A stretch of DNA of 64,000 nt from Diaphorobacter sp. HDW4B (GTDB lineage Bacteria; Pseudomonadota; Gammaproteobacteria; Burkholderiales; Burkholderiaceae_C). The first letter of the stretch is position 1. Each line of letters begins with the position of its first letter. The translations under genes were made by a program, and so were the position numbers. Under the pieces are notes generated by a model. That model did no database searches. It worked only from the letters and a program-made list of their open reading frames with translations, and was not told the DNA's origin. Positions 44,934 through 54,789 of this stretch are shown piece after piece. The DNA lies in contig NZ_CP049905.1 in the NCBI RefSeq assembly GCF_011305535.1, positions 4,276,001 through 4,340,000 of the forward strand, in the 5' to 3' direction.

Positions 44934-44967
44934 TCTGCCTGATCCGCTTGCGTGAAAAAAACGGGTG

Positions 44968-46155
44968 TCAGCTTTGCGCTGGCACCTTGTTCACGGCCCA
45001 CCACCAGACGATCATTCCGGTCACCACAAACACGCTTTGGCCCACGGCCAGCCACAGTCCGCTGTGGAACAGATGCGGCACGATGGCAGCCGAGATCAGC
45101 GTGAACACCATCATCTGTGCAAAGCCTTGCAGCGACGAGGCGAGGCCGCGCATCTGCGGAAACTGGCCCATGGTTTCGAGCGAAAGAATCGGCATCAGCA
45201 GCGAAATGCCCAGCGTGTAGATGGTGATGGGCAGCACGGCCCAGGGCACGACGGGGTGATTGGTGAACGCGTTGTAGAGCACGTTGCTTGCGCAGGCGAG
45301 CAGCAAGCAGCCGTAGCCAATGCCTTTTTGCACTTTCATCGGAATGCGTTTGGCGAACGTGCCTGAAATCGCCGAGCCCATGAAGGTGCCTGCGATCAGC
45401 GGAATGAACAGCCAGCCGAGCTGGGTGGCTTCCATGCCGAGCACCGTCATCACGAACTCTGCGGCCGAGCTGACGTAGATGGCGTTCGCGCCCGCCATCA
45501 TTGCGAGGCCCGCCACCATAGTGCGGAACTTGCGGTTGGAAAGGGCTGTGAGGTAGTTGCCCAGAATGATGCCGAGCTTGAGCGGCGTGCGTTTGTGGGG
45601 CGGTAGCGTCTCCGGCAGAAAGCGCCACAGCAAGAACGCCAGCACAAAGCCGAAACCAGCCAAAAAGTAGAAGGTCGCGCGCCAACCGCCATGGGTCTGC
45701 AGCCAGCCGCCAAACACGGGCGCAAGTGCGGGCGCGAGGCCGAATACCATCATCACCATGGCCATCATGCGCTGGGCTTCTGCGCCCTGAAAGCGGTCCT
45801 GCACCATGGCGCGCACGATCACCATGCCCGAGCCCGCGCACATGCCCTGCAGAAAACGCACGATGATCAGCGAGTGGATGTTGGGCACGAAGGCGGCGGC
45901 CAGCGACGTCAGTCCGTAGAAGATGGCCGATGCCATCAGCACCCGGCGGCGGCCGAAGGTGTCGCTCAGTGTTCCGTAGAACAGCATGGTGCAGGCCATC
46001 GCGAACACGTACACGCTGAGCGTCTGCTGCACCGCTGCCGGCCCGACATCGAACTCCCTGGCGATGGAATGAAACGACGGCAGATAGGTGTCGATGCCCA
46101 GCGGACCAATCATGGTGCACAGCGCAAAGAGGAACGTGAGCAGGGCAAAGGGCAT
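44968..46155 (-). CDS. Bcr/CflA-family multidrug efflux MFS transporter (second copy)
   Basis: 395 residues, 12 predicted helices. MIGPLGIDTYLPSFHSIAREFDV is the Bcr/CflA helix-1 signature; TMLFYGTLSDTFGRRRVLMASA is MFS motif A; RFLQGMCAGSGMVIVRAMVQDRF follows. It is clearly different in sequence from the MarR-linked exporter at 22465, so the two are paralogues rather than a recent duplication. The ATG at 46155 gives a standard N-terminus; longer in-frame readings add 89 residues without membrane character. No local repressor gene is seen. Confidence 0.92.
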   Translation of the reverse strand: MPFALLTFLFALCTMIGPLGIDTYLPSFHSIAREFDVGPAAVQQTLSVYVFAMACTMLFYGTLSDTFGRRRVLMASAIFYGLTSLAAAFVPNIHSLIIVRFLQGMCAGSGMVIVRAMVQDRFQGAEAQRMMAMVMMVFGLAPALAPVFGGWLQTHGGWRATFYFLAGFGFVLAFLLWRFLPETLPPHKRTPLKLGIILGNYLTALSNRKFRTMVAGLAMMAGANAIYVSSAAEFVMTVLGMEATQLGWLFIPLIAGTFMGSAISGTFAKRIPMKVQKGIGYGCLLLACASNVLYNAFTNHPVVPWAVLPITIYTLGISLLMPILSLETMGQFPQMRGLASSLQGFAQMMVFTLISAAIVPHLFHSGLWLAVGQSVFVVTGMIVWWWAVNKVPAQS

Positions 46156-46358
46156 GCAGTGGTCGTCGGCTCGTGGTGCGAAAAAGCGCAGTCTAAGCGT
46201 GATGCGGCTTTGTTGCTGGCGCTGGGGCATGAGGGCCGCAAGCGTTGCGCGTTCCGTTGTTCGGAATGCGGAAATATGACAACCATGTTCATCAATCGAT
46301 AACGGCCCTGTCATGCGCTCTTGAAAAACTCGCGGGTTTTCAACGAGGGCATAGAACA

Positions 46359-49300
46359 ATGCATAACACCCGACTGGTCGCCGCCATGGCGACCTTGCTC
46401 GTCTTTTCCGCGCAAGCCGCATCCATCGATCCGCTGTCCATCGCGGGTGTCAAGGCCGGCAGCTCCGGCGCTGCACGCAAGTCGCTTGAGCTCCAGCTCA
46501 CCAAGGCCGACGCGCTGGGCACGGTCTACATCGATCAGCAGTTCTCAAACAAAGCCGCCAGCCTGCCTGCGGGATGGCGCGTGCCGTCCTGGAACACGGC
46601 CAAGGGCACGGTCACCATCGACAGCATCACCGGCAATCTGCTGATCGACGGCACCAAGGCCGCCTCGACCAGCTTGACCGCAGTGCTGTTGCCCGCGAGT
46701 CTGGAAGGGCTGTCCAACTACCGCGTGGATGTGGAGTTCATGATCGACGCGGCCATCGACGGCAATCGCTGGGGCAGCGTGATGTATCGCACTTCGCCCA
46801 CGGCCGTCTCGCCCGCGAATGAGCCGTATCAGCAATTCGCGATCCGGCAGAACGCCGCCGGCAGCAGCGGCACGGAGTTCGCGCTTCGCAAAGCCGGTGG
46901 CTGGACCGTGCAGAACGCCAAGCCATTCACCGAAGCCATCAACAAGAGCGTGACCTACAAGGCCACCGTGGTGGTGTACGGCAATCGCGTGCGGCAGTAT
47001 TTGAACGATGTGCTGCTGCACGACGTGATTCTTTCCAGCGAACTGGAAAAGGGCGGCGTGGGCCTGCAGACTGCGGGTGCGCTGTACCGCGTCAAGAGCG
47101 TGAAGGTGACCGAGCAGCTCACACCACTGCCCGAGCTGGACATGCCGGTGGCGGTGCAGGATACGGGCACTTCCGTGTCGATGGCACCGACGCTGGTGCA
47201 GGGCATGAGCACGTTGGCAACCACCAGCGGCGATGGCTCCAGCAACTCGCTGTTCACGCTGGACAGCGCGCTCAATCTCACGGGCGCTGGTGGCGAAAAG
47301 CTGGGTACGTTGAAGGATCTGTTTGCGCAGTCTGCGCGTCTCACTGTTCCGGTCGTACGCATCAAGGACCAGGCGACGGTGGATGCGCTGGTCGCGTTCT
47401 CGGAGAACACGCATGTGCTCTACGACATCACGTTCCTGTCCGACAACGTGGACATCCTGCTGTCTGCGCGCAAACAGCTTCCATCCATTCGCACGGCGGT
47501 GGATTTCACCTCCAGCGGACTCGATGACTCCACCGCGTCGCTGCTGAAGATCAGTGGCGACACCAACCGCGCACGCGCCAAGATTGCCGTGCTGCCCGCG
47601 AATCTGCAAAAGCGTGCCTTCGTCGCGCATCTGCAGCGTTTGCTGCTGACCGTGTGGGCGCAGTCCGATGCCAAGACCGCCGAGCAGGCCGCGCAGGTGC
47701 TGACCACGGGCGTCAATGGTGTGATCGCCAGCGACAGCACGGTGTTTGCCGATGTGCTGCGCAAGCTGCCTGCCAACACGCTGCTGCGCAAGCCGCTGGT
47801 CATCGGTCATCGCGGCATGCCGGCGGGCACCGAGAACGACGAGAACACGCTGGAAAGCGCCAAGGCCGCCGTGGCCGCAGGTGCCGATGCGGTGGAGAAC
47901 GACATCTACATCACCACCGACGGCCACTTGGTCATCATGCACGACGCTGCGGTGGACCGCACGACCAACGGCACGGGCAACATCGAGAGCATGTCGCTGG
48001 AGCAGGTGAAGGCGCTCAGGACCAAGTCGCAGGGCCTGCAGGTGCCGACGATGAAGGAGTTCTTCGAGGCGTTCAAGAACAAGCCGATCACGCATTTCAT
48101 TGAAATCAAAAGCAGCACGCCCAGCGTGGTCACGCAGTTGAAGAAGGAAATGGCGGAGGCCGGTGTGGCCGAGCAGTCGATCGCGATCTCGTTCGACACC
48201 AACCAGATGAAGCTCAGTACGACCGAGATTCCGGAACTGCCACTCGGGTTTCTGGGCGGTGGTGCGGACTCGGGCACCTTGCTCAACGATGTACGCACCG
48301 TGCTCAACGCGACGCAGGGCTACAACTCCACGTACAACCCGTCCTACGCCAACATCAAGCGCGCGACCATGGAGGCGGCCAAGCATCGCGGCACGACCTT
48401 CTGGCCGTGGACGATCGACAGCGCGGCGGACTTCTACAAGCTCTACAGCTGGGGTACGCATGGCCTGACCACCAACTACGCCAAGCACGCGACGAACTTC
48501 CCGGTCGACATCGCCACAGCCGCGCTGCCAACCAAGATCGCCCTGAACGAGGCGACTTCGCTGAACGTGAATCTGACGACGCAGATCGGGCAGGTCTCGA
48601 CGGTGGCCGCCAATGAAATGGTGGTGCTGGGCGGAACGGCCCAAGCCGAAGCGCCGAGCAACGGCACTGTCAAGTTCACCAGCGCAGGCACGGCCGTGGT
48701 GATGCCCGGCTATCGCTACAAGATGGGCGATGGCACCTACAGCTTTGTGCTGATGTCCAAGCCCGTCACGCTGATCGTCGGTGATGGTTCGGGCGCTGTG
48801 ACCGGCTCGTCGAACTCCGCCAGCAGCGGCGCCGTGGCTTGCAGCAGCGCAGTGCCTGGTCAAAGCAGTGCGTGCACGGTCACACCCACACCGGGCTATG
48901 TGTTCGCAGGCGGGGCACCCGGCGGCGATTGCCCAGCGGGTTCGTGGAATGCGGACTTCACGGTCTACACCACGGGCATCATCAGCGGCAACTGCGCGGT
49001 GAACTTCACGTTCAAGCCGCTGCCTGCCGAAGCATCGCTGAGCCCCGTCGGCAAGAGCGGTTCGGTCAACGCCACGGTGAGCGGCGGTGGCACGGGGCTG
49101 TGGGGTTTTGACCAGAGCAGCAAGCTCTCGGTGGCGGCGGCATCGAGCACGCCCGAGAACGTGAGCCTCCCATTCGGCGTGACCAGCTTCACGCTGAATG
49201 GCGGCGAGGCGGGCAAGGAGGCGGTGGTGGAGCTGGTCTATCCGGAGGCTCTGCCGACGGATGCCAAGTACTACAAGTACGGCAAGACCAAGGACAACGC

Positions 49301-49583
49301 GCAGCCGCATTGGTATGTGTTCGGCGGCGCGCGGATCAGCGGCAACAAGGTCACGCTCACACTGACGGATGGCTTGGATGGCGACAACGACCTCGCGGCC
49401 AATGGCTCGATCAGCGATCCGGGTGGTGTGGGTGTGGCGAAGGCCGGACCTGTGACGCCTGGCGCGGTCGCGCCGGTTCCGTCGCTGGGTGCGGGCGCTT
49501 TGGTGGGCCTGAGCGGCATGCTGGGCGCGCTGGCATGGCTGCGTTCGCGCCGTCGCAATCGTTCCGGTTCGTTGATCGGTTGA
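46359..49583 (+). CDS. Secreted multidomain glycerophosphodiester phosphodiesterase with CTERM tail
   Basis: 1074 residues. Signal peptide ends VFSAQAAS (about residue 21). Residues 50-245 form a beta-rich lectin/LamG-like module. The GDPD barrel spans about 480-730: GHRGMPAGTENDENTLESAK with His484-Arg485, VENDIYITTDGHLVIMHDAA with His528, HFIEIKS and FWPWTIDSAADF. A choice-of-anchor-U-like module follows (VVELVYPEALPTDAKYYKYG, HWYVFGGARISG). The end is a CTERM-type sorting tail: VPSLGAG, a hydrophobic helix, RSRRRNR. It probably releases glycerol phosphate from phosphodiesters at the cell surface. Confidence 0.88.
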   Translation: MHNTRLVAAMATLLVFSAQAASIDPLSIAGVKAGSSGAARKSLELQLTKADALGTVYIDQQFSNKAASLPAGWRVPSWNTAKGTVTIDSITGNLLIDGTKAASTSLTAVLLPASLEGLSNYRVDVEFMIDAAIDGNRWGSVMYRTSPTAVSPANEPYQQFAIRQNAAGSSGTEFALRKAGGWTVQNAKPFTEAINKSVTYKATVVVYGNRVRQYLNDVLLHDVILSSELEKGGVGLQTAGALYRVKSVKVTEQLTPLPELDMPVAVQDTGTSVSMAPTLVQGMSTLATTSGDGSSNSLFTLDSALNLTGAGGEKLGTLKDLFAQSARLTVPVVRIKDQATVDALVAFSENTHVLYDITFLSDNVDILLSARKQLPSIRTAVDFTSSGLDDSTASLLKISGDTNRARAKIAVLPANLQKRAFVAHLQRLLLTVWAQSDAKTAEQAAQVLTTGVNGVIASDSTVFADVLRKLPANTLLRKPLVIGHRGMPAGTENDENTLESAKAAVAAGADAVENDIYITTDGHLVIMHDAAVDRTTNGTGNIESMSLEQVKALRTKSQGLQVPTMKEFFEAFKNKPITHFIEIKSSTPSVVTQLKKEMAEAGVAEQSIAISFDTNQMKLSTTEIPELPLGFLGGGADSGTLLNDVRTVLNATQGYNSTYNPSYANIKRATMEAAKHRGTTFWPWTIDSAADFYKLYSWGTHGLTTNYAKHATNFPVDIATAALPTKIALNEATSLNVNLTTQIGQVSTVAANEMVVLGGTAQAEAPSNGTVKFTSAGTAVVMPGYRYKMGDGTYSFVLMSKPVTLIVGDGSGAVTGSSNSASSGAVACSSAVPGQSSACTVTPTPGYVFAGGAPGGDCPAGSWNADFTVYTTGIISGNCAVNFTFKPLPAEASLSPVGKSGSVNATVSGGGTGLWGFDQSSKLSVAAASSTPENVSLPFGVTSFTLNGGEAGKEAVVELVYPEALPTDAKYYKYGKTKDNAQPHWYVFGGARISGNKVTLTLTDGLDGDNDLAANGSISDPGGVGVAKAGPVTPGAVAPVPSLGAGALVGLSGMLGALAWLRSRRRNRSGSLIG

Positions 49584-49617
49584 TGAGTTAGGGCTCCAGT
49601 GTGGGCCCATCAAAAGC

Positions 49618-49656
49618 AAAGAGCCGCTGTGGGCAAACCGCAGCGGCTCTTTTGTT
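49618..49656. terminator. Bidirectional terminator between the phosphodiesterase and mogA
   Basis: AAAGAGCCGCTG (49618-49629) and CAGCGGCTCTTT (49641-49652) form a perfect 12-bp stem with an 11-base loop. T-rich tails follow in both directions (TTTTGTT rightwards, TTTGCTTTTG leftwards), serving the two convergent genes. Confidence 0.9.
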
Positions 49657-49678
49657 GGAGGCGATCAGCGGCGAGTGA

Positions 49679-50305
49679 TCAACCGCGCGTGCGCACCGCA
49701 GTCTTCGGCCGAAAGCCCTTGCAGACCTCGTCGCGCGTTTCCAGATACGGTCCGCCGATCAGGTCGATGCAATAAGGCACAGCCGCGAAGATGCCGTTCA
49801 CCTTCTGCGTGCCGTCCGCCGCCTTCAGGCCTTCCAGCGTTTCGGCAATCGCCTTGGGCTGGCCGGGCAGGTTGATGATCAGGCTCTGGCCACGAATCAC
49901 CGCCACCTGGCGCGACAGGATCGCGGTGGGCACGAAGGTCAGGCTGATCTGGCGCATCTGCTCGCCAAAGCCGGGCATTTCCTTGTCGGCCACGGCGAGC
50001 GTCGCTTCGGGTGTCACGTCGCGCAATGCAGGACCGGTGCCGCCGGTGGTCAGCACCAGCGAGCAGCCCGCGTTCACCAGTTCGATGAGCGCGGCGCTGA
50101 TGCCGTCCTTTTCGTCGGGAATCAGGCGCGGCTCGAACGTGATGGGGTTGTGCAGCGCGCCGGTCAGCCAGTCCTTCAGGGCGGGCAGGCCCTTGTCTTC
50201 ATAGACGCCGGTGCTCGCGCGGTCGCTGATCGAGACGATGCCGATCTTCACCGTTTCGGGCGTGGCGGGCAGGGGCGGGAGGGTCGAGGTCGTCGTCGTG
50301 CTCAT
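49679..50305 (-). CDS. mogA: Molybdopterin adenylyltransferase MogA
   Basis: 208 residues. MogA/MoaB fold with KIGIVSISDRASTGVYEDKG, the molybdopterin-binding TTGGTGPALRDVTPEATLAV (about 93-112) and INLPGQPKAIAETLEGL. It adenylates molybdopterin before molybdenum insertion, a step required by the cox-type enzyme elsewhere in the window. The 17-residue Thr/Pro leader before the fold is unusual. It follows darP by 18 bp and probably shares its transcript. Confidence 0.95.
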   Translation of the reverse strand: MSTTTTSTLPPLPATPETVKIGIVSISDRASTGVYEDKGLPALKDWLTGALHNPITFEPRLIPDEKDGISAALIELVNAGCSLVLTTGGTGPALRDVTPEATLAVADKEMPGFGEQMRQISLTFVPTAILSRQVAVIRGQSLIINLPGQPKAIAETLEGLKAADGTQKVNGIFAAVPYCIDLIGGPYLETRDEVCKGFRPKTAVRTRG

Positions 50306-50323
50306 GCTGATGGCTTGGTTCGA

Positions 50324-50980
50324 TCAGGCATCGTCTTCGTGCGATTCGGCGTCGGACTGGGTCTTGGTGTCTTCCAGTTGCTCGCGCACCAGTTGGAACA
50401 GCTCGCGGTACGAGCGGGTCTTGCGTGGAGCGAGACCTTGGGATTCGGCGGCCTTGTCCTCGGCGGGCGCGTCCTTGCGAGCCTGACGGATCAGGGCGCG
50501 GATCTGCTGCGTGTCGGTGCGCGGGAACTGGTCGAGCCAGATCGCGAGCGATTCTTCGTGTGCAATCAGGCGGTCGCGCCATTGTTCGGCCAAGTGCAGA
50601 GACAGCTTTTCTTCGGCCGAGCCGTTGCGCTGCTCATCGAGCGCCTGGCGCACAGCGGCGACTTCGCCTTCTTCGAGCTTGCGCATCAGCTTGCCGACGT
50701 ACTGCATCTGGCGGCGCTTGCCCTCGAAATTGGTGATGCGCTTGGCCTCCAGCAAGGCCTCGTGCAGCTTTTCGGGCAGGGCCAGGCGGTTGAACAGGTC
50801 GCTGCGCAGCGTCAGCAGTTCCTTGCCGAGGTCCTGCAGCTCATCGCTTTCGCGCTTGAGTTCGGTTTTGGTGGAACCGTCGGTTCCCTTGAGTTCGGCC
50901 TTCAGTTGCAGGTCCAACTCGCTGCCTTCGGCAACGAATTGACCTCGCACGAAGTAGCCTTTTTTAGGTTTGCGTGGCAT
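50324..50980 (-). CDS. darP: Ribosome-associated protein DarP (YjgA, DUF615)
   Basis: 218 residues with the YjgA/DarP pattern: KRESDELQDLGKELLTLRSDLFNRLALPEKLHEAL, ITNFEGKRRQMQYVGKLMR and WRDRLIAHEESLAIWLDQFP. It helps large-subunit maturation. Divergent pairing with pmbA, as seen here, is common in proteobacteria. The ATG at 50980 is preferred over a TTG four codons earlier. The C-terminal 60 residues are charged and partly disordered. Confidence 0.92.
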   Translation of the reverse strand: MPRKPKKGYFVRGQFVAEGSELDLQLKAELKGTDGSTKTELKRESDELQDLGKELLTLRSDLFNRLALPEKLHEALLEAKRITNFEGKRRQMQYVGKLMRKLEEGEVAAVRQALDEQRNGSAEEKLSLHLAEQWRDRLIAHEESLAIWLDQFPRTDTQQIRALIRQARKDAPAEDKAAESQGLAPRKTRSYRELFQLVREQLEDTKTQSDAESHEDDA

Positions 50981-51061
50981 GTCAGTAGTCAATAGCGGGC
51001 CCCGGCCATTCGGTCAACTGCCGAACAGGGGCTCAAAGTGGCAAGTATCATAGCCGCCGAT

Positions 51062-52471
51062 ATGAAAAAATCCCCTTCCAACGCCAAGAATGCCGCCCTG
51101 ACTCAGCCAGAGAGCGGATTTAGCTATACCCGCGACTTCTTTGCCGATCTGGTGGATCAGGCACTGGCGCACGCCAAGAAGCTGGGCGCGACCGATGCCG
51201 GAGCGGACGCCTCGGAGGCGTGCGGCTTGAGCGTCAATGTGCGCAAGGGCGAATTGGAAACGGTGGAGCGCAACCGCGACAAGTCGCTGGGCGTGACGGT
51301 CTACATCGGCCACCGCCGCGGCAACGCAAGCACCTCGGATTTTTCACCGGCTGCGGTCGAGCGCACGGTGCAGGCAGCTTACGACATTGCACGTTTCACT
51401 GCCGAAGACCCGGTCGCTGGCCTTCCGGATGCAGAGGATATTGCGCCCGAGAGCACCCACCGCGATCTGGAGCTGTTCCACCCCTGGGCCGTGACCAGTG
51501 AAGAAGCCGCCCGCCTGTCGCTCGAATGCGAAGCGGCGGCTCTTGGCACCAGCAAGCGCATCACCAACAGCGAAGGCGCGGGTGTTTCGGCCCAGCAAAG
51601 CCACTTTTTCAGCGCCCACACACGCGGCTTTCGCGGTGGCTATGCCAGCTCGCGCCACAGCATGTCGGTCGCCCCAATCGCATCTCTGCCCGGCCGCAAC
51701 GCCGAAATGCAGCGCGACGCCTGGTACAGCTCCATGCGCAGCGCGAGTGATCTGGCATCGCCCGAGGCGATTGGCCGCTACGCCGCCGAGCGCGCTCTGA
51801 GCCGTCTTGGCAGCCGCAAGGTCCGCACCACCGAATGCCCGGTGCTGTTCGAGTCGCCTCTGGCGGCTGGCCTGCTGGGCGGCTTTGTGCAGGCGGTGAG
51901 CGGCGGTGCGCTGTATCGCAAGAGCACTTTCCTGGTCGATTCGCTTGGCAAGGACGTGTTTCCCAAGCACATCGACATCAACGAAGACCCGTTCATCCTC
52001 GGCGGCAAGGGCAGCTCGCCGTATGACGAAGAAGGCGTGCGCGTGCAGGCCCGCAAGGTGGTGGATGCCGGTCGTGTCGAAGGCTATTTCCTCTCCAGCT
52101 ACTCGGCCCGCAAGCTCGGCATGAAGACCACGGGCAATGCCGGTGGTTCGCACAACCTGACGCTCACCTCGCGCCTGACCCGCGCGGGTGACGATCTGGA
52201 TGAAATGCTCAAGAAGCTCGGCACCGGCCTGTTCGTGATCGAACTGATGGGCCAGGGCGTGAACTACGTCACCGGCGACTACTCGCGCGGCGCGAGCGGC
52301 TTCTGGGTGGAAAACGGCAAGATCGCCTTCCCCGTGCAGGAAATCACCATCGCGGGCAATCTGAAGGACATGCTCGCAGGCATCGAGGCAGTAGGGGCAG
52401 ACGCCTACAACTACGGCGCCAAGACCGTGGGCTCGGTGCTGATCAACAAGATGAAGGTGGCGGGTAGCTGA
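51062..52471 (+). CDS. pmbA: Metalloprotease PmbA (TldE)
   Basis: 469 residues of the TldD/PmbA family: CGLSVNVRKGELETVERNRDKSLGVTVYIG at about 60-90, TNSEGAGVSAQQSH, FLVDSLGKDVFPKHIDINEDPF, and the C-terminal GNAGGSHNLTLTS and GQGVNYVTGDYSRGASGFWVENG, the latter conserved in all members. PmbA forms a heterodimer with TldD that processes microcins and the CcdA antitoxin; TldD supplies the zinc site. tldD is not in the window. An in-frame GTG at 51038 would add 8 residues. Confidence 0.95.
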   Translation: MKKSPSNAKNAALTQPESGFSYTRDFFADLVDQALAHAKKLGATDAGADASEACGLSVNVRKGELETVERNRDKSLGVTVYIGHRRGNASTSDFSPAAVERTVQAAYDIARFTAEDPVAGLPDAEDIAPESTHRDLELFHPWAVTSEEAARLSLECEAAALGTSKRITNSEGAGVSAQQSHFFSAHTRGFRGGYASSRHSMSVAPIASLPGRNAEMQRDAWYSSMRSASDLASPEAIGRYAAERALSRLGSRKVRTTECPVLFESPLAAGLLGGFVQAVSGGALYRKSTFLVDSLGKDVFPKHIDINEDPFILGGKGSSPYDEEGVRVQARKVVDAGRVEGYFLSSYSARKLGMKTTGNAGGSHNLTLTSRLTRAGDDLDEMLKKLGTGLFVIELMGQGVNYVTGDYSRGASGFWVENGKIAFPVQEITIAGNLKDMLAGIEAVGADAYNYGAKTVGSVLINKMKVAGS

Positions 52472-52497
52472 TCAAGCATTCCCGTCTTCCTGTCAGG

Positions 52498-53922
52498 TCA
52501 CTGCCGTGGAAAGTGGATTTCCACGCGCAGCCCCGGTCGCTCCGAAGGGCTGGCTGATCCCTGCACAGCATCACTCAGCCGAATCTCCGCATGGCAGGCG
52601 TCTGCCACTTCCTGCACGATGGCAAGGCCAAGGCCCGTGCCTTGGGTATCCGTGGCGATGCGGTAGAAACGGTCAAAGACCTTGTCGCGGCTCTGCGCGG
52701 GAATGCCGGGGCCGTTGTCCTCCACGTAGAGCGTCACACCGTCTGCCTTGGCGCGCAGGCCCAGCGTGACCTGTCCCGACGCGGGCGTGTAGCGCAGCGC
52801 GTTGTCCAGCAGGTTGTTGATCAGTTCGGTGATCAACGGTGAAGCGGTTTGAATGACGAAACTCGCATCCGGTTCGTCGCGCTCGCCGTGCCAGCCGAGG
52901 TCGATGGTTTTCTGATCGGCCACGGGCGCAAAACGCTCCAGTGCCTGCAGGCACAGCGCTTCCAGATCGACCGGCGTAACCGCGTGCGAGTGGGCTTCTG
53001 ACTGCTCGGCCTGCGCCAGCATCAGCAACTGGTTGGTGACGTTCACGAGTTGCTGATTGGAGCGCTGCAGCCGCGTCCAGAGCGCGGCCTGTTGATCGCT
53101 GTTCATGCCTTCGATCTGCTTGGGCGTCTGCGCCAGCGTGTGGGCTTGAATGGCCAGTGGTGTGCGCAACTGATGGGCTGCATCCGAGATGAATTCCCGT
53201 TGCCGTTTGATCTGTGCGCGGATGGTGCGGGCGAATTGATTCACGGTGTCCGCCAGCGGACGAAGCTCTTGCTGCAGCGCACGGGCGTCGATGTGAAAGT
53301 CCATGTCCTTGGCGGGCCGCTCGGCCAGTTGGCGCGACATGCGCAGCAAGGGGCGCAGCTCCAGCGTCAGCGCGGTCACGCTCACCACCATCGCGATTCC
53401 CAGTGCCCAGAGCAAATATTCCAGCGTCGGTAGCCACAGCGTGCGCACCATGGTGTCGCGGCTGTGCGTGGTTTTGCCGACCATGATCATGAACTGGCGC
53501 GAACCTGCCACGTCATACATCGCGCGGCTGGTGACGACGGCGCGAATCGGCTGGCCTTGCCAGGTGGCGTCATACCACTGCGCGGCATCCGCACCTGCGA
53601 GTTGCAGTTGGGCGGGCTGTGGAAAATCGGCCTGGCCTGCGAGCAGATTGCCATCGGTGTCCGTCACGCTCAGGTAGATCTGGTCGTGCGCGGGCGACAT
53701 GAAAAGGCTCAGTGCGGACGGCGGCACGGTGGCGTGCACATTGCCATCTTCCCAGATCAGGCGCTCCGACAGAATCTTGGCGGAAGACAGCAGGTCGTGG
53801 TCCTGCACGTAGTCGGCCACGTTGTTCGCGTCGCGTTTGCTGAGGATGCTGCAGACCAGCACCAGAACGGTGAGCGGCAACAGAAGCCACAGTGCCAGAC
53901 GGGTGCGCAGGCTGTTGAACAT
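52498..53922 (-). CDS. Two-component sensor histidine kinase (TctE/QseC type)
   Basis: 474 residues. Two membrane helices (about 8-27 and 163-187) flank a 135-residue periplasmic sensor; HAMP-like linker; H-box FISDAAHQLRTPLAIQ with His250; N-box ELINNLLDNALRYTP; G boxes VEDNGPGIPAQ and GTGLGLAIVQEV. The periplasmic domain resembles the 2CSK_N type of carboxylate-responsive kinases. It is 11 bp downstream of its response regulator, and the pair diverges from the ABC importer at 54790, the likely target. Confidence 0.93.
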   Translation of the reverse strand: MFNSLRTRLALWLLLPLTVLVLVCSILSKRDANNVADYVQDHDLLSSAKILSERLIWEDGNVHATVPPSALSLFMSPAHDQIYLSVTDTDGNLLAGQADFPQPAQLQLAGADAAQWYDATWQGQPIRAVVTSRAMYDVAGSRQFMIMVGKTTHSRDTMVRTLWLPTLEYLLWALGIAMVVSVTALTLELRPLLRMSRQLAERPAKDMDFHIDARALQQELRPLADTVNQFARTIRAQIKRQREFISDAAHQLRTPLAIQAHTLAQTPKQIEGMNSDQQAALWTRLQRSNQQLVNVTNQLLMLAQAEQSEAHSHAVTPVDLEALCLQALERFAPVADQKTIDLGWHGERDEPDASFVIQTASPLITELINNLLDNALRYTPASGQVTLGLRAKADGVTLYVEDNGPGIPAQSRDKVFDRFYRIATDTQGTGLGLAIVQEVADACHAEIRLSDAVQGSASPSERPGLRVEIHFPRQ

Positions 53923-53933
53923 CGCGCCGATGC

Positions 53934-54617
53934 CTATGCTTGATCGGGCGCGAGCCGGGGCTTGATCAGATAGCCCACGCCGCGCAGCGTCATGATGCTG
54001 GCGTCGCTTGCTTCGAGCTTCTTGCGCAGGCGGTGGATGTAGATTTCGAGCGCGTCCTCACTTGCTTCCTCATCCATTCCGTAGATCACATCGAGCAGGC
54101 GTTGCTTGGACAGGGCGCTGCCATGCTGCAGCATCAATGCCTCCAGCACGCTGCGTTCGCGCGGCGGCAGCGCCAGATCTTCGCCGTTCACCGAGAACTG
54201 CCGCGTGCGCAGATCAAGCTGCAAATCGCCGCAGCGCACGGTGTTTTCGCGGCCAGGATTCTGGCGTCTGGCGATCACCTGCATGCGCGCGAGCAGCTCG
54301 CGGATTTCCACGGGTTTGACCAGATAGTCGTCCGCGCCGATCTCAAGGCACAGCACCTTCTGGTCGAGCGAGTCCGAGGCCGTGAGGATGATCACCGGCA
54401 TGGCATCGCCGCGTTCGCGCAGCCGCCGCAAAAGCGCCTTGCCGGTCATCTGCGGCAGGTTCAGATCGAGCAGCAGCAGGTCGTAGTGCGACTGGCGCAG
54501 CAGCTGATCGGCGGCATCGCCGCGCTCCACCAGGTCCACCACAAAGGACTGCTGGCGCAGCAGTTCAGCCAGCGACTGGCCCAGCTCCACGTTGTCTTCC
54601 ACCAGAAGAATTTTCAT
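53934..54617 (-). CDS. OmpR/PhoB-family response regulator
   Basis: 227 residues. Receiver domain with the acidic pocket EDN (8-10 region), phospho-acceptor Asp51 in LLLLDLNLPQ, Thr in ILTASDS and Lys in YLVKPVEI; C-terminal winged helix with DLALPPRERSVLEALMLQHG and IYIHRLRKKLEASDASIMTLRGVGYLIK. It resembles TctD. First gene of a leftward pair with the kinase. The 172-bp divergent region to the importer gene at 54790 probably holds its sites; no clear direct repeat was found. Confidence 0.94.
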   Translation of the reverse strand: MKILLVEDNVELGQSLAELLRQQSFVVDLVERGDAADQLLRQSHYDLLLLDLNLPQMTGKALLRRLRERGDAMPVIILTASDSLDQKVLCLEIGADDYLVKPVEIRELLARMQVIARRQNPGRENTVRCGDLQLDLRTRQFSVNGEDLALPPRERSVLEALMLQHGSALSKQRLLDVIYGMDEEASEDALEIYIHRLRKKLEASDASIMTLRGVGYLIKPRLAPDQA

Positions 54618-54789
54618 GCGATTCGGTATTGAGGGTTTTCACCTAAGGTTTTCGCAGCGCAGCGAAAGCGCGCCGAAAGTCTGCGATTTCTACACTGAAT
54701 TCGTCATCAGCGCATGGGGTGCGAGTTTGCAAAGACCCGCAAGTCACTCAAGCCCGATGCAACAAGCAACGAACTTTCAGGAGATGAAC

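Noticed and set aside
46545-49619. 1024-codon open frame on the minus strand opposite the phosphodiesterase gene
   Set aside because: Arg/His/Gln/Ala-rich translation typical of antisense frames in GC-rich DNA. It runs across the bidirectional terminator, and the plus-strand gene has clear domains.
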